Below are positions 50,421 to 62,600 of a stretch of 64,000 nt of DNA, one piece after another. The translations under genes were made by a program, and so were the position numbers. The stretch is taken from the NCBI GenBank assembly GCA_013399305.1, contig VXAI01000082.1, positions 1,795,120 to 1,859,119 on the forward strand, read 5' to 3'. The notes beneath the pieces were generated by a model. That model had not been told where the DNA came from. It was given only the letters and a program-made list of their open reading frames with translations, and ran no database searches. Origin of the DNA: Rostratula benghalensis. Taxonomy: Eukaryota; Chordata; Aves; Charadriiformes; Rostratulidae. Within the stretch, counting starts at the first letter, position 1. Each line of letters begins with the position of its first letter.

Positions 50421-53400
50421 TAAGAGTCTGTGAAGGATTCTGCAATGGAAGAGTTGTGCCTGCTTCACACAGGCAGGAGCAGCACTCTGGGCTGGCAAAG
50501 CTGCCAATGACTGAAACTAAAATTGCTTCCACCCCTTAAGCCCTTTAAAAAGGGCAAACGGTCCCATAATGCAGCACAGGCAAGTTAGTCAACCCTGGAG
50601 AGCTGCAAAAAAAAATCTCCTTGCTAATATATTTTGGCATGGGAAGAGGAGGGAGGGTCTGCACCCCAGACCATGTGGGGAGGAGAAATTGCTTGATGCA
50701 GTTTCACACAGTGAAGTCCAAAATCTATCCCTCACTGGTAAAACACAAGAATGATAATAAATGAGATTTTAAACAAGTCTAAACAGAGCTCCAGCTACTG
50801 CAACAAGCAATTTAGATATGCATCACTGACTGAAAAGAAGTGACTATCACTGTGTTTTCACTGACCTATAAAAATCAAGTATGTTTAAGGACAAAAAAAT
50901 TCACTGTTCCCAACTACAGAAACCTGAGATATCAATATGAACTTCATACTGATGAGAAACTTTAAAATATTAATCTTATTTTACCGAGCTAATTATAGTT
51001 TGGTTCTTTTTAAATTTAAAGCTGCAAAAAATACACAAAGTGTTCTCTGAAGAGTGGGTGAAGCATCTAGGTGACGTTTTGTAGAATTCAAATTATTTTC
51101 CATCTATCTTGAGAAAGCTACAAACATATTTTCACCTTTTTAGATGAAAGCTTTCATGCTTGTTCCCAAAACATGACTAACTTTAAGATCTGTGTGACAT
51201 ATTCAGTTTAAAGATTGCTTTTTTTTTGGTGTGCTGAGATTATTTGCCAGAAAAACTAAAAATACCCGCAAAAATTAAATAGACCTGGAATTTTACTGCA
51301 AAACAACGAACACCACCAACACAGCATTTTAGTGTCCTGGTAATATCCCTTCTTACAAGCCTAATAAGTTCCTATTTGATTTTAAATAATACACTAATTA
51401 TTCTGCAAGATAGTTCAATTCTCTGGGTTCAACATCTTCAGTACAGACTTCACTAAATAGTTCTTTTCACTGAATCATCATAATGCGTTTTCCTGATTGA
51501 TGCAATTATATTATTCTTTATTTATGGCATTTTGTTTATCCAATATATCAACTGCTGCTTTAAAAAGAAAAAAAATCACAAATCAAAAATTCCACAGAAC
51601 AATTTTCATGCTGTCACTGTCTGTGGTGGAGGAGAACCATGATTAACAGGAAAAGGGATCAAGCCTCAAACCTGCTTTACAACATATTTTTGTGTTGCAA
51701 GAGAAGGCAATACTACACAGTAGCAACAGGAGTTCTCATGAACTACCCTTAACCTGGGTACCCATGTACTATCACCACATTCCATAGCAGAGACCACAGA
51801 CTCCAACAACAGACTTTCTGCAACTGGAAACTAGCACAATAGTCACTAATTATTTACTTGTAAAATCTTCGCTGTAATAGTATCCAGCAGCCTAAATCAC
51901 TGATACAGAAAAATCAAGAATTCTTACTTCTTTCACCATCCTTAGACAGGGCTTACACAACCCTGAGGTTGATATTCTAGTGCAAAAACCAGCTGTAAGT
52001 CAAATTAAAGTATTGCCCCTTTCTGAAAACATTTGGCTCTCAATATTACTGGTGTGCCACATCCAAGAATTCTACCAGGCAGCTAAAAACTGTAAGAAAA
52101 GAATTCCTCCGTTTTGCTTTTGAGGATGGGGGCTTTACTAAAACATCTCCCTGTGACATAGGTAATTAAAAAAAAAAAATAAGGTAAAATGGATTAAATC
52201 TTTGAGCATACATACATAAACACAGACAGAACACATAAGAGATACCTCTGGTTTCATTATGTGATTTGTAAATGCCAATGCACAGCTGCTTTTGGTTGGT
52301 TTTTTGTTTTGTTTTTTTTTTTGGACATACAGCAGATTCTATGAATTCTATTAGAATACATACGTATGCACCAAGTGATTTTCCTCGGTTGTCTACTCAA
52401 TGGGAACAAAGAAACTATTATTCACAGGTAACAAGAGAGGTGGTAGAAAAGCTGGGCAGCAAGGATGTGGTTCATTATGGGAAGAACTAAAGAATTCATT
52501 AAGGTGCACTGTGAGGCACAGCAGCATTGCAAGAATTCTCTGATGTGCCAATGTCATAACAAATACACAAGTAAACTAGTTAAGTAGTTTCCCCTCACAT
52601 TAACACTGGTTTCAGTGTCATTCAAGCTGTGGTCATTTACAATTTCAAAAACATGCCAGATCCTTTCTACAAATCACACAACAAGCCTGGTACCCAAACA
52701 CTCTTCTGGGGGTGCCTCAACATTTTCTGCCAAGTTTAAAACAGCATTCTAGCACAACACCGGAAACCAAAGCACGGTTTGTTTTAGTAACACAACATAG
52801 TTCTTTACCTTACCAGTGTGACAGGCAACCATTCCGCTAGGAAGTTTTCATATCATTACATATAATTCCTTTTTCAGGCAATTTTTAAAATACCTCTTTA
52901 AGAAGATGGTATATAACTGATGCACCCCACATTTAAACTCACTCTGTCCAAGAAGTCTACCAAATCATTTTCTCCACCAGCAGCATGAAGACAGAGTGCA
53001 TTATGACACCTCATACATATTTAATAATAGCCTGATAGGCTGTCATTAACATCAAACAGCAATCTAAGTTTGCTACATTAAACATGATCCCTGTGTTAAG
53101 AGGACAATCACAAAGTGCCTCCAAGATCGAGCCTGTAAGAAATACCCACCAACTTGGACAAGGTATAATGAGGCCAACTGCACTGAAAAAGCCATTATTC
53201 ACGTATTGCAGTTAAAATGGGGGGAAAAACAAAAGCAGAGGGAAAAGAAAAAGCTTCAGTGGGTCATAGGACCAGACATGCCATAAGGCAATCTGCCAGA
53301 GAGTACTCATATTAATAACTGTTGTGTCAAAACTGAACATTCAAAAGAAAAGACAAACCTTCCTTTATGTTTTATGAAATGTAAGCCCACAGAATTAATA

Positions 53401-54511
53401 ATTCATGAGATGAAGAAAAATATCAGATTTGGATATAAATATTAACAGAACGCTGTCAACCTGTTTAGAACTGAATACTGACTGTCCCATCTTACGATTA
53501 TCAATCTAGAATGGAATATTCTTCAAAAGCTAAAAAAAATCATCAGTATGAAAGTCATTAATGATGAAATTAACATCCTCTATTCATGTAGGTCCTACAC
53601 AAAACAGCAGAACTCTCTTCTGTGCCCAGCTGTGGCCAAGCAAGCAATTGACTGGCATTATTTGTTCCCAGAGTTACACTGGGTTGACAAAAATAATGTT
53701 GGTACGCACACAAAGTATAACAAAAGGACATACTAAAATTAAGACCCAGTGGAAAAAGGGGAGGAAAAGAGGGGAAGTATTTGTCAGGTGACAAATACAA
53801 AAAAGCTAGTTAATAGTTATTATAACTTTCAAAATAAAGTTTATACAATGGGGTTTGGATAAATTTTCCCGATTAGCGAAAGGACAGGCATTTAAAAACC
53901 ACAAAAGAAAGCAATTAACCCATAATGCACAACCACATATCAGTAAATTCATTGCATGTGATTTCAACCAAATATGAAATATATTTCCAGATAAAGAAGT
54001 ATTTAACTAGACTTATAAGATGATGCAGTTATTTCCATTTTAATCTTTACTTTGCTAAGTGGTTAGCAGTTTAAGTTCAAGATCTGGAAGAAAATTCTGC
54101 CTTATGATGCCAATCCTTCTCTGCTTTCACCACTATAACAGAGAATAGAATATTGGGACATAAAGCACACTTGTGACAAAAATCAGGAATGCCATCAAAA
54201 TGGCATTCTAAATGGTGATGACACTGCTTTCCTTTATAGCTTTTTTTCTTCTCCCCAACAGTAATATAATTTCAGTCTACTTATGTCCCCATCAGTGCTA
54301 ACATTCTGGGAAACAGTGTTAAAAATAGTTACATAAGCAGCAGTACTAGGCATATATTTAAAAAAGAAAAAAAAAAATCAGCCTAAAAACTTCACTTTTC
54401 TCCAGAGTTCCTGACATTTTCTCTGCATTCTACCTAGTGATGAGCGTGCAGAATGAAAAGCTATAGAAGTGGAACAAGCTTTGAATATTGTTTTAAAATG
54501 TTAATTCCTAC

Positions 54512-54622
54512 CTTTATCATTCTAGAGAGATCACCAGCATCAGCTAATTCCAACACTATGTTTAGTTCATTGTCTTCAATGAATGAGGCATAATATTTAA
54601 TTACATTTGGATGATTCAGTTG
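54512..54622 (-). CDS. NEK7: NEK7 coding exon, residues 88-124 (hinge region)
   Basis: The exon encodes 37 residues, [20 protein letters not shown] then [17 protein letters not shown]. It covers the beta-4/beta-5 strands and the hinge (LELADAG) that contacts adenine. It contains Tyr97, whose downward conformation is the known autoinhibitory feature of NEK7. The sequence VIKYYASF is NEK7-like, whereas NEK6 has IIKYLDSF, so this is the best exon for telling the paralogues apart. Splice sites are AG before CAACTG and GTAGGA after AAG. Both flanking introns are phase 0. The upstream intron is only 531 bases, against 15.2 kb on the other side. Confidence 0.98.
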
Positions 54623-55153
54623 CTAAGAAAGCAAAACAATAATGCACATTTTAGTGTACAGCACATTTTATTTTTTAAGGCTGACAAATGAAGTGTTCTT
54701 ATTTAAGCAAACAAAACAAGCCCTAAAATCTATTTCAGTATGAAATAAAAAGTACTTGCTTATGAGAAGCACTTACAGATAAGCATTTTGCAAGAACATG
54801 ATGGCAGTTTAGGATCAACATGATAACTGAAATTACAATTTTAGAGGAATTAGGTTTCAATGTATCTATACAATAGCAATATCGTGGTAAACTAATCTGA
54901 AGCAGCAAAGCCAATTTTTAAAATCAGTGTTTTACTGTACACAGGACAGATACTTAGAATACTGTGGTTTTAGCAGTAACTTCTACTTGGAAAGTTAGCT
55001 AGGTTTCTAACAGATTTTCTTCTCAATGTTAATTTATAAAGCAATAACTTACAAAGGCTTACAAAACCCTCCACAGTGGACAGCTCAAGTTCATCTATGA
55101 AAAACTTAATATAATTTGATGATGGCAGCACATTTTTTAAAAAAATCTTTTAC
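54623..55153 (-). other. NEK7: NEK7 short intron
   Basis: A 531-base phase 0 intron between the alpha-C and hinge exons, with GTAAAA donor and CTTAG acceptor. It is AT-rich, with nothing else recognisable. Confidence 0.9.
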
Positions 55154-55216
55154 CTTTAGAAGATCTATTTCTTTGATGCAGTCAGCACGGGCTTTGGCAT
55201 CCATTAAATCAAATAT
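55154..55216 (-). CDS. NEK7: NEK7 coding exon, residues 67-87 (alpha-C helix)
   Basis: This 63-base exon encodes 21 residues, beginning IFDLMDAKARADCIKEIDLL and ending with Lys. It is the alpha-C helix of the N-lobe, with Glu82, which pairs with the ATP-binding Lys63 in the active kinase. Lys63 itself lies in the missing upstream exon. The acceptor is TATATAG and the donor GTAAAA. Both introns are phase 0. It is the most 5' exon visible, and I searched 55217-64000 by eye for the expected preceding exon (ending VALKKVQ) and did not find it. The start codon therefore lies beyond the right edge. Confidence 0.96.
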
Positions 55217-58200
55217 CTATATACAAAAGATAAGTTATTTTTATTAAGTTATTAATAAAATAAAAAATAGAAATCAAGATCATTATCATTATTTCATAGC
55301 ATCCATAAAGCACCTTGAGTTATGCATTTCATGGCAAGATGTAACATAGCAGTAGGAAGTATTCCTAATGCTCTGATGTATCAGTTTCACTGCTATATCA
55401 ATTCTTTTAGCCCTTTTGTAGGAATAAAGCCTATTGTAAGCACAAGTTTTCCAATGAATTAATTGCTACCTCTGCATTTCTGTTCCAACTCACAGCAATA
55501 ATTCAGCACATTTCTTTCAAGTTGGTTCTAATCCAAATGTCAGCCTGCTCTCCCATTCCCGCCGCACCATTATCACAAACCCATTCTTTCTAGTACTGAG
55601 CACACCTTTTTTTTCTTAGTCTCTTGCTACAGTCTTCCTTTTCTATTCTAAATAATGCATATGCTTTTACACTCTCTCTCAGGATCAAAACTTCACTGTC
55701 ACCTCCAATTCTTCTCTCCCATTTCCTTCCCTTCAGCAAGCAAAGAAGTGGTTTGGGTTCTGTAATTTGTTTACTAGAGCACTTTTTTCTAAGCCCTCAT
55801 CTGTCACCTTGACTTTTATAGCCTTTTACAGTTAGACATCTCTGCTCTTCATTTTTTTCCCACCTCCCAGCTGCTCCAAATTACTTTGCCATTTATCTCA
55901 TTTTTGCATCCTCTAGTTAACCACATTACTCTCTGCTAATTTCAAGTTCTGTTTGGAGTACTTTTCCTGCCTTTTGAGTCCGTGTCCACGTGCTGCACAT
56001 CTACTGTATTTAACATCTTTTTTATTTTCACTCTTTTTTTTTTTTTTTACCATCTTTGGGTTCCCTTCTCACTTCACCTACTCAGATGTGCTTTCCCCAT
56101 ACATTGCCACCAACTATTCCCCTTAGAAATGACCAAAATTTTACTTTTTCAAGTAACCCATCCTCTCTCATTTGCCATTACTTTGTGAATTTTTAAAAAA
56201 ATAATATATATAAAACCCCATCAGACAAAACCCAGACAAACAAAAAAAAATCCCACTCAAACCACCCATCAACTTCTCTGCAGTCTGCCTATTATGTTTT
56301 GAGCTACCCAGAAGAATAAGAGGTGCACTATGAGTTTTTATAATTGCCACATTTATGAGCTTACCTTTTCCCATCTCATCATTTCAATGCACATCATTTC
56401 TTTCTAGCTAGTGTCCAGGAAAATATGTACTATATATAAGAGATGCCTGTGAAGATCACTGGTTCCATCAACTCAAAATGATGACAAGCTCAATAGCTGA
56501 AAACTTGTGTTTCATATCTTGCCACCAACCCCAGAAACAAAATTAAGGATTAACAGCGTTTTGAGTACTCGATGTCTGCAAAAATGTCATCTGTTAAACT
56601 GAGTAACTGTCCATGTGAATCACACCTTCTTTCTATCTCCCCAAAGAAGTTGAAACAAATCAGTAAGTCCACATACTGGACTGTTAAACTTCCTCTTAAT
56701 TTTCATTGCTTTAATCAACTGAAAGGATAAGTCTAAAGACTTCATTTACGGACCACAGTCTTCACAGAGCACACATGTCCTCTTGACTAGCCACTACTTC
56801 CTTTCAGATATTCAATCTTCCAACTTCAAAGCTGACATAAGAAAAAACCAGCCTGGACTGAATGAAAGATTCACTTTTTGACAAAAAGACAACTGAAAGT
56901 CAAGAACTGCAGTACCAGGCTTGTAAACAATAAGAAGAAAAGAAAGAAGAAAACCAAACTACTTACCAAGAAAGAAAGGGAATACACCATCTCACAACTA
57001 CTTGTGCCAGGACAATGGGAAACAGACAGACTGAGCTAGAAGCAATTACTCAAGGAGGAGACTCTGGGGGACTTAACAGAAACTCAAAAGGGTAGGTCAC
57101 AAGACAGTCAGAAGACACTAAAAACTAAAACAGTTTCAGATGTAATAGAAGAAAAGTGTTAGTACTATATATGAAATTACAAGTACAAATATTAAGAGGT
57201 AAATTAACACTGATGGAAAAGACAGAAAAGATAGTTTATGAATTAAGATTGCAAACAGTGAAGGAGATGAAAGAGCTTGCATCTGTTATAGATCTCAACT
57301 CTGAATAGAAAAACACTGCTCTTTAATTGTTTTGACAATAGACCAATATCTGGTACGGTCATGAAGAACTGTAATGATTTTTCTAGGAAACAATTAGTAA
57401 AGTTCTGAATATGAGAGGCAGAACATTAACAGAGGAAGTACTGGGAATGCATGAGATCATAATAGTATGTAATTTGGGAGACCAGCAAATGGAAAATTTT
57501 ATACCCTCTCTCTGCTAAAAACAATCCACGAAGGTGTGTACTGGGGAGCAGGGAAAAGGGGGGACAGGTATAGTGGCACATCTTGAAGCTTGACTCTTTT
57601 GCTAGGTTCTAGATAACAGTGAGATGAGAACGTTCCTTACAAGTAATACATAAAATAAACATAGAGAACTCCAAACACACTAGAGGAACTTAATCAAAGC
57701 TGCAGATAGGATGTTAGACTGAATACAGGACACAAGTTAGCTACATTTGGAGAAATTGCCCTAAGCACAATTTCAAGATTCAAAACAAAAAAACATTTTA
57801 TTGTGTGAAAAAACAGGGCAATTCGCCCTGTTAATGACTATTCCAATATGCCAAGAGGCTTATTAACTTATCTATAGCAGGAGTATTTCTCTACACAATT
57901 AACTGAGCAAATTTTTGAGCAATTTTTTTTATAAGCTATACCTCTGAAAGGGACATACAAGAAAAATAAAGCTCTAGAGACTCAGGACTACAAAAGATTT
58001 AGGATCAAGGCATAGGAAAGACAAAGTTTTGTGTATTCTGGTTGGTATTCCCAGTACTTATAATGTGTTATTAAACAGCCTGGAGCAGACTAGACCAAGC
58101 AGCTGCTCTCATGATAGGGCAGACTTAAATTTTACAAACATGATTCCCTGTACCTTTGCTGCATTTCATACAGTGGACTGGCAAATCTGCCACATCTTCA

Positions 58201-58739
58201 GCTAAAATGGATATTTCAAACATTACCTGAATAAAGTAAAGCAAAACAGAAAATCTGAGTTTTTCTGGATCCTTACAAAGACTGACAATATAAAGATTTA
58301 CTGTATGTCACTCTTGAGGTTCTCCCTTAGACTTTGGTCCAGATTCAACCTCAAAAGACTATAAACAGCATTTCCCAGAAATCCAGTATTTCTGTTTCAC
58401 AAATACTAAGCTTCTCCAACCGTAAGACTGGAAACATCCCACAACAAAAATAAAAAAACCAAATCACCCAGTCCACGGCCTCTGAAAAAAAAACTCTGCC
58501 CTGTGATATCAAACAGCTTGCAGAGATTTTCTTTCAAAATAGATTATCTTTCCACTTTGCCAAACTGCTGTAGTTCTGGTCAGAGGCTCCTAATGTAATA
58601 AGCCATGTCAGCTCACAAGGAGGTTACTGTAAGCATAAGAAAACTTCCACACTTCATCACCAGAAGGTGACTCAACACTGAAGAACGTCTCACACTGACA
58701 AATGGGAGCTGCAATGAAAGATTTTAAGAGCTGAAGAAC

Positions 58740-59020
58740 ATCCTTTCAAGTGTGTGTCAAAATTACACACAGCACCTGGCAGCAATCGGGAGGAGGCTTG
58801 TTTTGCAGGAGCTGCTGCAGACCAGATGAGCGCACAGCAGAAGCTGACCTTCGCTTGTGGTCTGCTACAGGCTGGCCAATACGAAGGGATGTCAGTACTT
58901 CCATCACAACTTCAACAGCTTATAGCTTTGCAAGCAGACTAATTCCATCTTCGGCTATTATTATTCAGCAAGTCAACCTGAAAGGTCAGTTTATGCCCCC
59001 ACCCCAGCATGCAGGTTGTA
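58740..59020. promoter_or_regulatory. Candidate conserved non-coding element
   Basis: A GC-richer, CpG-retaining stretch inside an AT-rich intron. It starts with TGTGTGTCAAAATTACACAC and contains several E-box-like and GCAG repeats. Two overlapping plus-strand frames cross it (58750-59163 and 58754-58942), but neither resembles a known protein, so a non-coding role is preferred. Confidence 0.3.
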
Positions 59021-59223
59021 CACAGATTTATCTCACACACACAATTTGTAGCCTTATAAAGACAGTCTTGCCATTGCTAATAGCTAGCCACGGGCCTCAG
59101 ACTGCTTCAGAAGCATTCAATCTAAAGACTTTTCACATTTTGGCTGGACTTTCCTTGGTCTGAACTTATTTTTTGAGCTTGGATTTAGCTGTAGCAGTGC
59201 ATGCTTTGCAGCTGAGAGATCTA

Positions 59224-59656
59224 ACTGTAATGAAGTCATTACAGTCAGACGATTTGTGTCTTAACTTGCTTTTATATTCAGCTCAGCTTTGTGCAAAACT
59301 GCACGGTCTTAAGGAAATTATGGAATACATAGGAAATGTAGAAGATACAAACTATAAAGCTCCAATAAAACCGGTGTGTTTCATATCAGTAAGCTTTTGC
59401 ACTAACACAAAGCATTAGCAACTTACTGCTTGAAAGAACCCAGTATATCCTGTGTAGAGCTACCACCAGCATCCTCCTCCCAGCAGAACTCAGGAAACTG
59501 GAAGGGTGAGCCTGAACACGGTCGATGTGAAGAAGCTCATGTACATCGATTATTTGGAACTAGCAGCAATTAGACTACAAGTGTTAGCATCACTGTAATT
59601 GGCTGACAATAAAAACTGCTGCATTTTGATTAGACTGCTAGGGCATTAATTAGACT
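59224..59656. promoter_or_regulatory. Candidate homeodomain-site cluster
   Basis: It contains a palindrome with 10-base arms (59224-59233 and 59236-59245) built on TAATGA/TCATTA. Three ATTAGACT copies follow (59569, 59629 and 59649), the last within TTAATTAGACT. Two ACAATAA (SOX-like) words lie between and beside them. The motif calls are by eye. Confidence 0.3.
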
Positions 59657-62600
59657 AACAATAAATTCTAATTCTTGACTCCACTTATGAGGTCAGGATC
59701 ACAGGGTAATTCAGGCTGGATGTGTGTTTCTCTAGTCAGCACAAATTGCACAGTGTAATACACCCTTATTTTAAATCTTCATTATTTTTCCCCAATTTCT
59801 ATTTTCAAGTACTCTGATAAGATTAACATTTCTACAAAGGAATTATGTTTGCTGCGGAAAACCTAGTAATAAGCAAAAATTATATTAAATGTTTTTATGA
59901 TGTGCCAGTTCTCATGAAGAGTGTAATCAAAAAAATCTCTTTGCAGTAGGCGCTACACCTTAGTTAGCAATTACTGTGACATTCCTGAAAACGATTAGGC
60001 AAATACTGCTGGAGAGACTTAAAAGAACATTTTTAAAGGCCTTAGCAATTTATTTTTTTTCCATTTAGCAATAACACCAAGTGAAACAAAAAGACTGGGT
60101 TTAGCTCTGAGGTTTTTTGTCTTCTATTGCAATCAGTAGCATAGAAACGGAGAATAGGACAACCATACATTGGTACTTATTCCAAAATATCCCCCTCTGT
60201 GCACTACGCAACTAAGGGGTCTCTTAACTTAGCAGTTAATCACTTTTCTAGCACCTTCATGTGGACATAATTATAATTTCATTCTTTCAGTTCCCTAGAA
60301 GTATCAGCTGTGAGTCCTGCCAGGAGATAGTGGTATTTTTAGAATAGTTTCTAAGCTATTGTAAGATACGTCACAGGAACTGTTCACTATGCAGATGGGT
60401 AAACTAAACACAAAGGCTACAATACATGGGATCAACTTCCATGTGTCAACTACGCAAGTAGAGCTCCTAGAAGGCTATGTACATAGCAAGGTTTAGAAAC
60501 AGTTAACAATCAGATGGAAAACATCAGGCCTTTGTTTTTTAAATTGTGGACTGTATCATACCAATTACCAGCTACCAATTTAACTCATCATCTGAAGTGA
60601 CACACAAAGTTGGAAATCTGCTTGATTCCTCTTGCTCTGAAGTCCATCACTTTTCCAAGTTTTCCTTTTCAGTATTGGAAAAGATTAAAATCTTTCTAAC
60701 CTCACCATTTAAATGACAATTCAACCTATTTCTGTTTGAAAATCTGGATAAACCAAAAACACCACAAAGTACTTCCAAGCAAAACACAAACATGACTGCT
60801 ATAACATAAACATACAGACAAGCAAGCAAAACAAAGACTTGAATGCACATAAATATTGAGTTATGATACTGCATAGCAACAATGAGCATTACGTATTTTG
60901 CCACCACAGCATTGCTGTGCTGAGACAATAGTGCTTCATAAAGTGTGAAATTACAAGTGCTTTCCTAAGATTAATTATCTCTAATTCAGGCCTGAAGTAG
61001 CAATCCACTGACAATGCATAATGAATAATGAATGTAAGTGCTAGATAAAAGGATTCATTGTCTGAATTTCTAACACTGGGGTCTCCAGTTTTGGAATGAA
61101 AGGGAAGGAAAGGTGGAACAATGTAAGACACAGATGTAATGAATGTGGAATTGTGTCAAAATATGCCATCTCCCATAATATTTTAAATTTTGTTTAGCTA
61201 AGGCTTACATGAAAAGTAGCTCATAAACTGAATTCATACAGCCTTATAGTCACAGACTTTGGAGATTTACAACTCTTTTGCCCTTTAAGGATGTTTTGTG
61301 AGCTTTTATTCCAGTATCCAGCAGTTACTTATTTCCCCCTTGGCAGTGACCACTAGACCGCTTCTTGCTCAGAACGCCACACCATACCTCGGGGTGTCCG
61401 TAGTGCCGTTGCAAGGGTTACTTAGGGTGGCAGTAGTGGAGAGGTACTGTATGGTGTTTCGGTATAGCTTGGATCTCAGACTTAACACATGTTAAGAAAC
61501 CTACCTAGAAACCCTTAGTTTGGCTGTGATTGATCTTTCCTGATGTTCCTTTGTAAACATCAAAGTTTGTGACTCAAAGTGTAGTTTAGACATTAACGAA
61601 AGTGAAAAGCTTTCTAATTCTGATTTTATCCAAGTAACGTTTCAACAGCATCTCAGAAACATTAGTTCCATGGAAAAAGGGAACCTTGTTATAAATACCA
61701 CTTCACTAATCACAAGAAGGCAAACCACACACAGGAAGATGAAGCAAAGGGTACAAGAAAAGACCCAACATACTATTTTTTGTATTCTGCTGTGTAGATT
61801 ACTAGAAAGAAAATGTAAATTAAATGGTTTTCACTTTGCTGCATATCCTACTGGAAACCAAATCAAGAATGCTACTTCTCCGTGTCATCTGGACTCAGTA
61901 GCAACTACAAATTCAGAAAGAGTGGTTTCTGTCACCATCTGCTTGTCCTTCCTCCCACAGCATCTTACTGCCACTTGCTTCTGCTAACACTGAGTTCCGC
62001 AAACATACACTTTGAACACATTAATATAACATTTATCAATATTGTACATATTTCAGCCAAATAAATTTTTAATAGCAGAAAATAAACAGTCTTGTTGGAA
62101 AGCTTCATAAGAACTCAAAACTGGCAATCCTTTGGAACAAATAATGGCCTGAGATCCAGTAACTCTTAAAGAGAGGATAATTGAATATTTCTAAGCCACA
62201 TCAAACCCTGAAGGCAGAAACAAATATGCGGAAGCACTGGTAATACACATAAAGAGAACAGCTATCTACCCAACCCAGCCAGGAAAATAAAAAAAGGGGG
62301 AGGGTGGTGGAAGGGACATGACTTGCAAGATCATAAGGGAATACATTCAGCAGTTCGGATGTGAAATGAAGAAGGGTAGAAAACAGGAACGTAAAAGGAA
62401 GTCAGGATCTCAGTTATGTTATTTAACTCCAAGTATAGCATTTAGAGTCAGTGTCTCAATGTGGAAAATTATATCCATGCACAGGTCTAAAATAAAGAGA
62501 ATAGAGCCTCTCCTTCATGACAGAAGGAAGCACTCTTCCCATTTTGTCCCTGTAGAGCTTCCACTCATGAGGCACCAGAAAAAAAGACAGTGTATTAATT

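Larger units (their letters stand above)
39280..54511 (-). other. NEK7: NEK7 large intron (15.2 kb)
   Basis: Phase 0 intron, the longest fully contained one. It holds a forward CR1 copy (48868-49345) and a CR1 tail (50357-50420). It also has a pyrimidine-rich block (about 47930-48450), a TA microsatellite (44708-44733), poly-A runs (39339-39353, 46552-46567, 49831-49847) and a small CpG-retaining patch (about 45780-45880). Open frames in it are short and unconvincing. Confidence 0.85.
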
